Shown piece by piece: positions 27,883-36,361 of a stretch of 64,000 nt of DNA. The notes below the pieces were generated by a model that saw only the letters and a list, made by a program, of their open reading frames with translations, made no database searches and was not told where the DNA came from. The stretch lies in NCBI GenBank assembly GCA_963835595.1, contig CAWIGL010000002.1, positions 2,666,001 to 2,730,000 of the forward strand. Direction: 5' to 3'. The translations under genes were made by a program, and so were the position numbers. Origin of the DNA: CAWEPK01 sp963835595 (GTDB lineage Bacteria > Desulfobacterota > Syntrophorhabdia > Syntrophorhabdales > WCHB1-27). The stretch's first letter is position 1. Each line of letters opens with the position of its first letter.

Positions 27883-30800
27883 ATGATGAAGAAGAGCCGC
27901 CGTTGGCTGTTTTCGGTGCTTGGGGTTTTACTTCTGCTCGCAGCGCCCGGCTGGCAGACTTTGGCTTCAGCCCAGACAGGCTACTCCGTTTTCCACCATT
28001 TCACGGGGGGCACAGCCGACGGCGGGGCCCCGCACGGCGACTTCACCCCGTCCGCCGACGGGAGCATCCTCTACGGCATGGCATACAACGGCGGCACCTA
28101 CGGCACCGGCACGATCTTCCAGACCGGCATCGACGGGTCGGGCTTTACCATCCTCCACAACTTCGCGCCGGGCGAGGGGGCTTACCCCTGGGGATCGCTT
28201 ACGCTGTCCGGCGCCACCCTGTACGGCATGAACTATGGCGGGGGTCAGGGGGCGATTTTCAGCATCGGGACCGGCACGCCGAACGTCTTTACGCCCCTTC
28301 ACCTCTTCGCCAGCACCGATGGGGTAAACCCCTACGGCAACCTCGTGGTGTCGTCCGACGGATATCTTTACGGCATGACAAGCGGAGGCGGCAGCTACGG
28401 CTACGGCACGATCTTCAAGATCGCAACCGGCGGGACCGGCTTTACCGTCCTCCACAGCTTTACCAACGCAGTCACCGACGGGACGAGACCTTACGGCTCG
28501 CTCACGTTTTCGGCCGACGGGACGCACCTTTACGGCATGACCGAGTACGGCGGGGCCAACGGCGTCGGCACGATCTTCACGATCGCAACCGACGGGTCGG
28601 GATTTACCGTCCTCCACAGCTTCGCGGTCGCTGACGGGACCAGACCTTTGGGCTCGCTCACGCCGTCTGCCGACGGAGCGTACCTCTACGGCATGACCTA
28701 TGCCAACGGCGCCAATAATATAGGCACGATCTTCAAGATCGCAACCGGCGGGACCGGCTTTACCGTCCTCCATTCCTTTGCAAATGCCGACGGGGGAGGC
28801 CCCTGGGGCACGCTTACGCTTTCCGGCTCCGTCCTCTACGGGATGACCAACGGCGGCGGCAGCTCCGGCTACGGGACGCTTTTCCAGGTCGGGACGGACG
28901 GGACGGGATTCGCCGTCCTTCACAACTTTGCGGGAAGCAACGACGGAGCGCAGCCCTTCGGCTCGCCCGTGCTTTCCGGCTCCGTCCTCTACGGGATGAC
29001 AAGCGCCGGCGGCGAATACAGCTCCGGCACGGCCTTTTCCCTTCACTTCGTGACGGTTGCCTCGACAAGCCCTGCGGCAGGCGCTATGAACGTCCCCGTC
29101 ACCAGCACGGTGATCGCCACCTTCGATTCGGCCATGGACGCGACGACCATTACGACCTCCACTTTCACCCTCAATCATGGAGCGACCGGCGCGGTCTTGT
29201 ACGACCCGGGGACCAAGACGGCCACTTACACCCCTTCGGCCGGCCTCGCTCACGGCACGACCTATACGGCAACGCTGACGACGGGCGTTAAGGATGCGTC
29301 CGGCAACAGCCTCCCCGTGAATTATACCTGGACCTTCACGACGGCTCCTGCGCCTGTCGCGCCGACCGTTGCCTCGACGAGTCCGGTGAACGGAGCTACG
29401 AACGTCCCTATCACCGGCACGGTGAGCGCCACCTTCGATACGGTCATGGACGCAACGACCATTACGACCTCCACTTTCACCGTGAGCGACACGACCGGCG
29501 CGGTCTCGTACGACCCGGCGACAAAGACGGCCACCTACACCCCTTCGGCCGGCCTGGCTTATAACATGACCTACGCGGCCACGCTGACGACCGGAGTGCA
29601 GAACTCGGCGGGGACGCCGCTTGCCAACTACACCTGGACCTTTACGAGCGCGGCTGCCCCATCCAGCACGCCTCCCACGGTAACGCTCGTCACGCCGGAG
29701 AACGGCACAACGAATGTGCCCGTAAATACGATCATCGTTGCCACCTTCAGCGAGGCGATGGCTGCCTCTACCATAAATGCCGCCAACTTCACGGTCAGCG
29801 GCGTCTCCGGCACGGTCAGCTACAGCGCTTCGACCTATACGGCGACCTTCACCCCCTCGTCGCAGCTTGCTTCCGGCGCAACGTACACGGCGTCTATCTC
29901 ATCTGCCGTGACCGACCTGGCGGGTAACCACTTAGCCAGCTTCCTGTGGAGCTTCACGACCGGCACAGGGGCCGATACGACGAGTCCTTACGTCATGACG
30001 GTGGTCCCGGCAAACCAGTCGACCGGGATCCCGGCCGATACCGTCATCCGGGCCGTATTCAGCGAGCCGGTGAACGTAACGACTTCTTCTTTCCTCGTGG
30101 AAAGCAGCGGGGGTGTTCCGATAACGGGGACGGTGGGCGTCGTGAGCAACGTTGCGGTCTTTACCCCGGCGAGCCCCATCGCCTCCCCTTATAACTATAC
30201 GGCAACCATAACCACCGGGGTCGAGGACCTGGCGGGCAACCACATGACGGCCGACTACTCCTGGAGCTTCACTACCGTAGATACCCCCGCCGCCACTTAC
30301 AGCAGCCCCCCGAATTCGGCGTCCGTGGGGAGCGTGACCGACACGGGCAACATAACGGTAAGCGTGCCCTCCGGTGTAACCCTGAGCGCGGTGCAGGCGT
30401 TCTCGGACGGCAGTCCCAGCCTTAACAAGACGAACAAGCCGGCAGGGCTGCTCTTCCCCGACGGCATGGTCTACTTCGAGGCCACGGGCGTCACCACCCC
30501 ATCCATCACCGTCACCATCACCTTTCCGACGGCCATCGCCGCAGACGCTCGCGTCTACAAGGCCGGCCCTTCGGGTTTCTACGATTTTACTTCCTATGCG
30601 AGCATAAGCGGCAACACGGTCACGCTCACGCTCACGGACGGGGGGCCTGGCGACGACGACGGCAACAGCACCCCCAACGGCACCATCATCGACCCCGTCG
30701 GCATAGGGGACCCCATCTCCAGCACGCCTTCCCTGCTAAGCTGGAACTTCGGCTCGGTCGCCACCGGATATTGGGTCGCGCAGCCCTTTACGATGACAGA

Positions 30801-31368
30801 GACGAGCGGGGGCCTGCTCACCATCGGGGCCATCACCCTTTCCGGGGCCAACGCAAACCAATTCAGGATAACGAGCGATACCTGCTCGGGGGCGACGTTG
30901 AGCATGAGCTCCTGTACGTATGTGGTGGCCTTCATCCCTACGTCCGCAGGGGCGAAGACCGCATCCATCTCCGCCACGTCGAGCGCGTCGCCCCTGTCCG
31001 GCGCCTTAAGCGGGACCGGCACTGCGAGCGCGGCGGCGGGCTCGGGTGGCGGAGGGGGCGGCAATACCTGTTTCATCGCGACGGCCGCTTACGGTTCTTA
31101 CCTGGACCCCCACGTCGCGAGCTTACGGTCGTTCAGGGACAGGCGCCTGCTTACGAACGCGGCAGGCCGGGCGTTCGTCGCCTTCTACTACAGGCACTCA
31201 CCACCTGTGGCCGGCTTCATAGGCAGGCATGGGTGCGCAAGGATGGTTACCCGCTGGGCGCTCACGCCTCTCGTCTGCGGCGTCGAGCATCCTTACCCGC
31301 TTCTTTTGGCCCTTGCTTTAGGGATGGGGATGATGGGGGCGGGCTTCCGAAGACGGAAGGGCAGGTAG
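27883..31368 (+). CDS. Giant secreted GloVer/Ig-like repeat protein with CFI-box-CTERM
   Basis: A 1,161-residue exported protein. Residues 1-30 are a signal peptide. About 33-385 hold tandem GloVer-type repeats (LYGMTxxGGxxGxGTIFxI and TVLHSF units). Four Ig-like (Big_5) domains follow, about 390-800, each opening with a variant of VASTSPxxGAxNVPV. Next come a choice-of-anchor U-like domain (about 805-930), a choice-of-anchor D-like domain (945-1045), a Gly tract and the CFI-box (CFIATAAYGSYLDPHVASLR) with a C-terminal hydrophobic helix and FRRRKGR tail. Its C-terminal 100 residues closely match the divergent 24985-27540 protein, so both probably use the same surface-anchoring route. Confidence 0.83.
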   Translation: MMKKSRRWLFSVLGVLLLLAAPGWQTLASAQTGYSVFHHFTGGTADGGAPHGDFTPSADGSILYGMAYNGGTYGTGTIFQTGIDGSGFTILHNFAPGEGAYPWGSLTLSGATLYGMNYGGGQGAIFSIGTGTPNVFTPLHLFASTDGVNPYGNLVVSSDGYLYGMTSGGGSYGYGTIFKIATGGTGFTVLHSFTNAVTDGTRPYGSLTFSADGTHLYGMTEYGGANGVGTIFTIATDGSGFTVLHSFAVADGTRPLGSLTPSADGAYLYGMTYANGANNIGTIFKIATGGTGFTVLHSFANADGGGPWGTLTLSGSVLYGMTNGGGSSGYGTLFQVGTDGTGFAVLHNFAGSNDGAQPFGSPVLSGSVLYGMTSAGGEYSSGTAFSLHFVTVASTSPAAGAMNVPVTSTVIATFDSAMDATTITTSTFTLNHGATGAVLYDPGTKTATYTPSAGLAHGTTYTATLTTGVKDASGNSLPVNYTWTFTTAPAPVAPTVASTSPVNGATNVPITGTVSATFDTVMDATTITTSTFTVSDTTGAVSYDPATKTATYTPSAGLAYNMTYAATLTTGVQNSAGTPLANYTWTFTSAAAPSSTPPTVTLVTPENGTTNVPVNTIIVATFSEAMAASTINAANFTVSGVSGTVSYSASTYTATFTPSSQLASGATYTASISSAVTDLAGNHLASFLWSFTTGTGADTTSPYVMTVVPANQSTGIPADTVIRAVFSEPVNVTTSSFLVESSGGVPITGTVGVVSNVAVFTPASPIASPYNYTATITTGVEDLAGNHMTADYSWSFTTVDTPAATYSSPPNSASVGSVTDTGNITVSVPSGVTLSAVQAFSDGSPSLNKTNKPAGLLFPDGMVYFEATGVTTPSITVTITFPTAIAADARVYKAGPSGFYDFTSYASISGNTVTLTLTDGGPGDDDGNSTPNGTIIDPVGIGDPISSTPSLLSWNFGSVATGYWVAQPFTMTETSGGLLTIGAITLSGANANQFRITSDTCSGATLSMSSCTYVVAFIPTSAGAKTASISATSSASPLSGALSGTGTASAAAGSGGGGGGNTCFIATAAYGSYLDPHVASLRSFRDRRLLTNAAGRAFVAFYYRHSPPVAGFIGRHGCARMVTRWALTPLVCGVEHPYPLLLALALGMGMMGAGFRRRKGR

Positions 31369-31431
31369 GCCCGCTTTCAGGCGCACCGGCGCATAGGCGC
31401 CACCCGGCACGCCTGAAGGAAGGAGGTATCC

Positions 31432-32454
31432 GTGAAGGGCACGAAGGCTGTCTTTGCTCCCATTCTTATCCTCGCTGCGCTGTCGGCGCTGGCGGGCTGC
31501 GCCTCGCAGTCCCAATACCTTTCGGCGAGCGGGCAGCTCGCAGCAGCCATCAACGACGCCGTGTCCGAGCTGCACGCGATGAAGGGCCTCAACGCCGGTT
31601 CGTGCTTGCAGCGCGCGAGACTGGGCTATGTCGTGCAGCGCATCGATTGGATGGAGCGCGGGGGCACGCCTGTCTACTGGAGCAACTACATGGAGCTTCC
31701 GGCCGATCTTACCGTCCAGGGGGAGACGAAGATAAGCTGGGAGGCCTATTGCAGGGAGGTTCAGACGGCGGATGAGGTCGTGGGCGATGCCGTCGGCGGG
31801 CTTTCGGCCTACGCAGCCGCCCTTGGCGCAATCCCGGGCGGGGACTTTCAGGGCGCGGACATAAGGCCCCTTGCCGAGGACGCACAGGCGCTCGCTGAAA
31901 AGGTCAGCGTGCCGACGAGCGCTGCGGGCTTTGCAAAGGGTCTGCCTGCCCCGCTGGCGCAGCTCTCCGTCGCGCTGCTCGGTCATCACGGGCAAAGGGC
32001 GGATATCGTCAAGGCGGCCGACCCCGCAGTCGCGGGCATTCTCGACACCGTCGAAAGGTACATCCTGGCGCTCGTCGAAGAAGAGAAGACTGCGGCGTAT
32101 GCGATGCGCGACGCCCTCAACGCAGCCGACGAGGCCCTGCCCACGGACGACAAGCGCCTCATTATCCACGGGACGGACACGGCCGTTCCCTTTAGGAACA
32201 GGGTAATGGTGCTCGAATTCGCAGACCTCGCTTTCCGCTGGACGGACGACCTCCAGGCAAGGATCGACACCCTGCAAACGCTGGCCGTCGCGCTCGGAAA
32301 GCTCCGGGCGGCCGAAGCGGCCCTTGCCGAGGCTGTACGACAGGGCGCGACGGATACCGCACCCGAGCTGAAGGCCGTATCGGACAACGCCGCCGCCGCC
32401 GTCAGGGAGATACAGGCGCTGAGACAGCGCTCCGCCGGCCGGTGCAGGCAGTAG
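31432..32454 (+). CDS. Hypothetical lipoprotein
   Basis: A 340-residue predicted lipoprotein with a GTG start and a strong AAGGAGG site 6 bases upstream. The signal peptide ends in the lipobox LAGC. The mature part is Ala-rich and almost wholly helical (for example TDDLQARIDTLQTLAVALGK), with two further Cys residues. I do not recognise a family. It lies 63 bases downstream of the giant CFI-box gene on the same strand and may be co-expressed. Confidence 0.75.
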   Translation: MKGTKAVFAPILILAALSALAGCASQSQYLSASGQLAAAINDAVSELHAMKGLNAGSCLQRARLGYVVQRIDWMERGGTPVYWSNYMELPADLTVQGETKISWEAYCREVQTADEVVGDAVGGLSAYAAALGAIPGGDFQGADIRPLAEDAQALAEKVSVPTSAAGFAKGLPAPLAQLSVALLGHHGQRADIVKAADPAVAGILDTVERYILALVEEEKTAAYAMRDALNAADEALPTDDKRLIIHGTDTAVPFRNRVMVLEFADLAFRWTDDLQARIDTLQTLAVALGKLRAAEAALAEAVRQGATDTAPELKAVSDNAAAAVREIQALRQRSAGRCRQ

Positions 32455-32794
32455 CCGATAAGAGTAGCCAATAACAAGGACATTAAAATACTCCTGCCGG
32501 CCGGACCGCCTGAAAGGAATTCCTGTCCACAAATCGGTAAGTCTTGGTTCGTAATGAGTACTGAAAGGGGCCGGAGGAAATTTCGGTGCGGGGCACCCGG
32601 CCGACTTGAGGTAGACGGGTCGTCCGTGATCGACGGAGCGCCGGAGGCAAAGAGCGGCACGTACAAGGTGTAGATGCGAGCGCGCACGAGCCCCGCTGGG
32701 CGGAGGCGCGGGGCACCCGCTTTAGCGGGTCGCTTGTACGTCGGAGCGCGCGGGGCGAAGCAGCAACGAAGCAGATGCGTCTTGTACGTGCCGC
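32455..32794. other. Intergenic region with structured repeats
   Basis: 340 bases between convergent genes. It contains the 145-bp inverted-repeat element listed separately and, upstream of it, a GGTGCGGGGCACC-type short palindrome near 32585-32600. No credible gene is visible. Confidence 0.5.
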
Positions 32795-32796
32795 TC
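32652..32796. repeat. 145-bp element bounded by 16-bp perfect inverted repeats
   Basis: GAGCGGCACGTACAAG (32652-32667) is the exact reverse complement of CTTGTACGTGCCGCTC (32781-32796). Inside is an ACCCGC-TTTA-GCGGGT hairpin (32715-32730) and a further CTTGTACGT copy. The right arm reaches the last two bases of the methyltransferase gene. It could be a long structured 3' region or a small non-autonomous element. Confidence 0.6.
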
Positions 32797-33943
32797 ACCT
32801 GGGCAAGGGGCCGAGGTATTGGTACAGGTTACACTCGATCCTGCCGTTGTATAGCTTGCGTTTCCTGTCGGCTTGTCTCCCGAACAGCCTCTCGAAGCGC
32901 GCGTCGGCCGAGAGGGCGAAGAGCGACCAGCCGTCAAGCCGCCGCCAGGCGTCGCCCAGGGCCCTGTACGCCTGGGCAACCTGCGCGCCTTGCGTCCTTA
33001 TGCCGTAAGGCGGGTTGCAGACGATGCAGCCGTGCCGCGCGTCCGACTTGAATTCTTCCACCGGCGCCGTGCGGAACGCGATCGCGCCTGCGACACCCGC
33101 CCTTTTCGCGTTCTGCCTGGCTATCTCGATAGCCGCAGGGTCCGCGTCCGACGCCGTGATCTCAAGGTCAACGCCGCGTCGCCCGGCATCGGCCGCCTCC
33201 TGGCGGGCCTCCTGCCTCGCCTCGCGCCATAGCGCTTGCGGCATGGTGGGCCATTCTTCTGATACGAACGAGCGGCCCACGCCGGGCGCGATGTCGAGGC
33301 CGATCAGCGCCGCCTCGATGGGGATCGTGCCGGAGCCGCAGAAGGGGTCGGCGAGGGCGCGGCCGGGCTGCCAGCGGGCGAGGCGGACCATAGCTGCCGC
33401 CAGCGTTTCCTTGAGCGGCGCCTCGCCCCGCAAGGTCAGGTGGCCCCTCTTGTGCAGCCCCGGCCCCGTTGTATCGACGGTGAGCGTCGCGTTGTCTGCG
33501 ACGATGGCCGCCTCTATCCTGTATACGGGGCCGTCTTCGGAGAACCACTCGCCGGGGTAGCGCCTGCGCATCGCCTCGACCACCGCTTTCTTGACTATCG
33601 ACTGGCAGTCGGGCACGGACGCGAGCTTCGAGCGCACCGACTTCCCCGTTACGTGCATCTTGCCGTTTTTCGGGATGAATGATTCCCAGGCTACCTGCTT
33701 CGTCCCCTGGAAAAGCTCCTCGAAGTCGGTCGCCGTAAAGTCGGCCATCGTGATGAGGAGCCGGTCGGCAGCGCGCAGCCGGATGTTGCAGCGGGCGATG
33801 TCGGGTGCGCCCCCGTCGAACGAGACGCGCCCGTTCTCGACGGCCGGGTCCGCGTAGCCCAGGGCCCGCAGCTCGTCCGCTACGATCCCCTCGACGCCGA
33901 AGGCGGCCGTCGCCGTCAGCCTGTATTCCGTCTGTTCTGCCAT
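32795..33943 (-). CDS. THUMP-domain 23S rRNA methyltransferase (RlmL-like)
   Basis: A roughly 382-residue SAM-dependent RNA methyltransferase. I chose the ATG of MAEQTEYRLTATAAFGVEG because it matches the family start; a longer frame opens at 33982. Residues 45-160 include a THUMP domain. Residues 170-382 are the RlmL/Trm14-type catalytic domain with DPFCGSGTIPIEAAL (SAM motif) and the catalytic NPPYG. The likely reaction is N2-guanine methylation of 23S rRNA, as for the N-terminal half of E. coli RlmL. It stands alone, convergent with the upstream lipoprotein gene. Confidence 0.9.
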   Translation of the reverse strand: MAEQTEYRLTATAAFGVEGIVADELRALGYADPAVENGRVSFDGGAPDIARCNIRLRAADRLLITMADFTATDFEELFQGTKQVAWESFIPKNGKMHVTGKSVRSKLASVPDCQSIVKKAVVEAMRRRYPGEWFSEDGPVYRIEAAIVADNATLTVDTTGPGLHKRGHLTLRGEAPLKETLAAAMVRLARWQPGRALADPFCGSGTIPIEAALIGLDIAPGVGRSFVSEEWPTMPQALWREARQEARQEAADAGRRGVDLEITASDADPAAIEIARQNAKRAGVAGAIAFRTAPVEEFKSDARHGCIVCNPPYGIRTQGAQVAQAYRALGDAWRRLDGWSLFALSADARFERLFGRQADRKRKLYNGRIECNLYQYLGPLPR

Positions 33944-34206
33944 ATGTCTTCCGGTTGCGCCCTTCAAGCCATATAGTACCACCTGTGAGGCCGGTGTGTG
34001 AAGACGCCACTGGAAAAGCGGCCAACGCGCGCTATATTAAATTTCTGGGGGCGGAACCTGCGACAGTCCCGTCCCGTCTTTTTCTTTGTGGATAAAAAGC
34101 AGGCGCGAAAACCCTGCCGCGACCGTTTTCAGGACCGGGAAGGCGACCGCGCGGCCATGCCCTTCGGCGCGGCCTTCCGGCAGAGTCGCTTTTGTAGTAT
34201 ACTGCC

Positions 34207-35448
34207 ATGACTGCCATGTTCCACAGAACCGATTTCGTTTTCTTCCGTTTTGTCCTCGTTTTTCTTCCTGCGGCCGCGCAAGTCTACCTGTTCCTTTGCG
34301 CCCGCAAGGCCATCCTCTCATCGCGCCTCCCCGCGGCAGCGAGGCGGCCGGCCGTCGCCGCTGCGGGCCTTGCCATAGCCCTGCTCTTCATTATGAACGG
34401 CTATTACCTGTTGGGCCACGTCCGATGGATAGACCCCCCGCTCGCAGCGCGGACCTTCCTCTTCTACCTGCCCGCGATCTGGGCGCTCGGCTCCGTCTTC
34501 TCTGCGCTGCTCCTCGCCGCCGCGCACCTGGGGCGCGCATTGGCGGCGGCGACGGGCCGCATCGTTGCGGCGGCGACGGGCCGCTCAGGTGATGCGGGCG
34601 CGCCGGGTCCGGAGGGGGTTTCCGCGCGGCCCGCCGACGCGGCCCGCCGCCGCTTCCTGCGGACGGGCATGGCGGGCGTTGCAGTCGCGCCCTTTGTGCT
34701 CTCCGGCTACGGGGCCGCCTGGGGCGGCAGGGCCTACGAGATCTCCGAGGTCGCCGTGCCCTTCGGCCGCCGTATGCGCGTCGTCCAGCTCACCGACATC
34801 CACGCCGGCGTCTACATGACACGGCGCGAGATACGCCGCTACGCGCGCCTGGCCGCCTCCCTGCGTCCCGACCTCTTCGTCCTGACCGGCGATTTTATCT
34901 CGAACTCGCCGGCCTTCCTGCCCGAATGCCTCGAAGAGATGGCTGCGGTGCCCGCCCGGTACGGCACGTTCGCTGTCCTGGGGAACCACGAGCGCTGGTA
35001 CGGCGGCCAGCGGGAGCTGAAGGCCGCCTTCCGCAAGTACGCCATACCGCTCCTCATCAACGCGCACGCCATCGTCGAGAGCGACGACGGGCCTTTCGCC
35101 GTTGCGGGTATCGACGACCTGCGCAACGGCCACCCTCGCCTCGACCTTGCCCTCCAGGACCTGCCTCCGTCCATCCCGACGCTCCTTCTATCGCACCGCC
35201 CGGAGATCTTCCCTCTGGCCGCGGCCTCCGGCATCCCCCTGACGCTCGCCGGCCACTGGCACGGCGGCCAGATCAAGATCGTCCTGCCCGGCATGGTGAT
35301 AAACCCGGCGCACCTGCGAAGCCGCTATCCTGAAGGTATGTATCGCATCGGGGACTGCCGCCTCTATGTGAGCCGGGGGGTAGGAACCACGTTCACGCCG
35401 GTACGGCTTAATGCGCCGCCGGAGGTTACCTTACTTCATCTGACGTAA
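34207..35448 (+). CDS. Membrane-anchored metallophosphoesterase
   Basis: A 413-residue protein. Residues 10-105 hold about three or four membrane helices. A linker follows with an internal RRRFLRTGM segment like a Tat signal. Residues 185-410 form a calcineurin-like phosphoesterase with all metal motifs: LTDIHAG, GDFIS, GNHERW, a late His (LLLSHRPE) and GHWHGGQ. This matches the YkuE/YaeI-like family, some members of which cleave UDP-diacylglucosamine or phospholipids. The substrate here is unknown. It is the last chromosomal gene before the prophage region. Confidence 0.9.
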   Translation: MTAMFHRTDFVFFRFVLVFLPAAAQVYLFLCARKAILSSRLPAAARRPAVAAAGLAIALLFIMNGYYLLGHVRWIDPPLAARTFLFYLPAIWALGSVFSALLLAAAHLGRALAAATGRIVAAATGRSGDAGAPGPEGVSARPADAARRRFLRTGMAGVAVAPFVLSGYGAAWGGRAYEISEVAVPFGRRMRVVQLTDIHAGVYMTRREIRRYARLAASLRPDLFVLTGDFISNSPAFLPECLEEMAAVPARYGTFAVLGNHERWYGGQRELKAAFRKYAIPLLINAHAIVESDDGPFAVAGIDDLRNGHPRLDLALQDLPPSIPTLLLSHRPEIFPLAAASGIPLTLAGHWHGGQIKIVLPGMVINPAHLRSRYPEGMYRIGDCRLYVSRGVGTTFTPVRLNAPPEVTLLHLT

Positions 35449-35471
35449 TCACTGTCCGCCCCTGCTCACAT

Positions 35472-35602
35472 CCCAGGGGGTCCTGGCTCTTTTCGCGTCC
35501 TTTGTGTCGTTTTCTCGGCGCGGCTCCTCACGTACCCAACTACGTACGCTCCAGTGCGCGCCTTCGAAAAGCAACGCGAATTCCATCGAAAATCCCCCAG
35601 GC
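35472..35602 (-). repeat. Dispersed structured element, copy C
   Basis: Read on the minus strand it starts GCCTGGGGGATTTTCGATGG, then TTCGAAGGCGC, a CGTAC-loop-GTACG hairpin, TGAGGAGCCGCGCCGAGAA, GGACGCGAAAAGAGCCAGG, and ends CCCCCTGGG. Its left edge falls exactly where the duplicated membrane-protein gene at 35602-35698 loses identity to its intact paralogue. Confidence 0.75.
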
Positions 35603-35698
35603 ACGGAGGATGGCATACCACGTAGGTGCGAAAAAAAAGCGTAAACCGAACATAATCAACGCTCCCCCAAGGACAATTGCCCAAAAAGCATCAAACAT
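35602..35698 (-). pseudogene. Truncated copy of the small membrane protein (third copy)
   Basis: These 97 bases match 36251-36347 at 95 of 97 positions and encode the first 32 residues of the same protein (MFDAFWAIVLGGALIMFGLR onward). Identity stops at 35602, where dispersed-element copy C begins. The homology also extends back into the preceding tail sequence, so this is a recent segmental duplication cut off by the element. Confidence 0.8.
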
Positions 35699-35712
35699 AA
35701 CTCGCCACCCTT

Positions 35713-35757
35713 CTACTTATCCGGCTTATAGCCCCAAGGATATCCAACAAAGCTTCC
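35713..35757 (-). pseudogene. Orphan C-terminal tail, second copy (GYPWGYKPDK)
   Basis: A short frame ends IGSFVGYPWGYKPDK and a stop. It repeats the C-terminus of the 36362 protein (GYPWGYKPNK) and of the first orphan tail. It has no start codon and lies between two copies of the small membrane protein. Confidence 0.6.
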
Positions 35758-35957
35758 TATCTTTTGGCTAGCAATATTGCTGTCGATGCAACAAGAACTC
35801 CGACGAGTATCGAGATAGTACCCCAGAAATAGTTACTGTCAGTCACGAAAGTATCGCGCAGGATTGGATACCACATGGGATCAAAAATCAAGCGCAAACC
35901 GAAGCAAGTCAGGAGTACTCCAACGATGATTGGTACAGTAGGATTAAGCATAATTCT
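35757..35957 (-). CDS. Small two-helix membrane protein (paralogue 2)
   Basis: A 66-residue protein (start MLNPTVPIIVGVLLTC; six bases upstream another ATG is open). It has two hydrophobic helices around the shared core FGLRLIFDPMWYPILRDT and FWG. The 36105-36347 protein has the same core (FGLRLFFAPRWYAILRDT and FWG). It directly follows an orphan tail fragment. The arrangement is that of immunity or inhibitor genes in polymorphic toxin loci, but no named family is recognised. Confidence 0.6.
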   Translation of the reverse strand, partial: RIMLNPTVPIIVGVLLTCFGLRLIFDPMWYPILRDTFVTDSNYFWGTISILVGVLVASTAILLAKR

Positions 35958-35966
35958 CCCCACTCC

Positions 35967-36114
35967 TATTTTTCCGGCTTATAGCCCCAGGGATAACCAA
36001 CATAGCTTCCGACGCCATTCCAGAAACTGTTGGGGTTACTTGGGGGACCAGGAGTCCACCGGCCATTGATATAGAGTGACAGCCTACCGTACCGTTTTGC
36101 TTTTTCAGGAAGAC
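35967..36114 (-). pseudogene. Orphan C-terminal tail, first copy (GYPWGYKPEK)
   Basis: An open frame of about 48 codons without a start reads LPEKAKRYGRLSLYINGRW, then TPGPPSNPNSFWNGVGSYVG and GYPWGYKPEK. Its end repeats the PGPPSNPNS...GYPWGYKP end of the 36362 protein, while the preceding part is different. This is the pattern of a displaced toxin C-terminus. The second small membrane protein starts 10 bases downstream. Confidence 0.6.
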
Positions 36115-36347
36115 CCGGCTCCCTTTTTCGTTGTCCTCTTATCTTTATTCTTCTTCTTTTGCCGTATTACCATCCAGATAAACAGACATCCAACGAATAT
36201 CCATACAATACCCCAGAAATGATGATGGTCGGAAAAATCCATATAGGTGTCACGGAGGATGGCATACCACCTAGGTGCGAAAAACAAGCGTAAACCGAAC
36301 ATAATCAACGCTCCCCCAAGGACAATTGCCCAAAAAGCATCAAACAT
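36105..36347 (-). CDS. Small two-helix membrane protein (paralogue 1)
   Basis: An 80-residue protein with two hydrophobic helices (AIVLGGALIMFGLRLFFA and WGIVWIFVGCLFIWMVI), a WYAILRDT core and a Lys-rich tail. It starts 14 bases after the stop of the lysozyme-like gene, so the two are co-transcribed. Paralogues at 35757 and 35602 follow orphan tails. I infer a partner (possibly immunity or holin-like) role for the upstream protein. Confidence 0.65.
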   Translation of the reverse strand: MFDAFWAIVLGGALIMFGLRLFFAPRWYAILRDTYMDFSDHHHFWGIVWIFVGCLFIWMVIRQKKKNKDKRTTKKGAGSS

Positions 36348-36361
36348 AACTCGCCCCCGTT

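Noticed and set aside
35466..35684. 72-codon minus-strand frame across copy C
   Set aside because: It is a chimera of the truncated membrane gene in a wrong frame and the dispersed element; other element copies contain stops in this frame.
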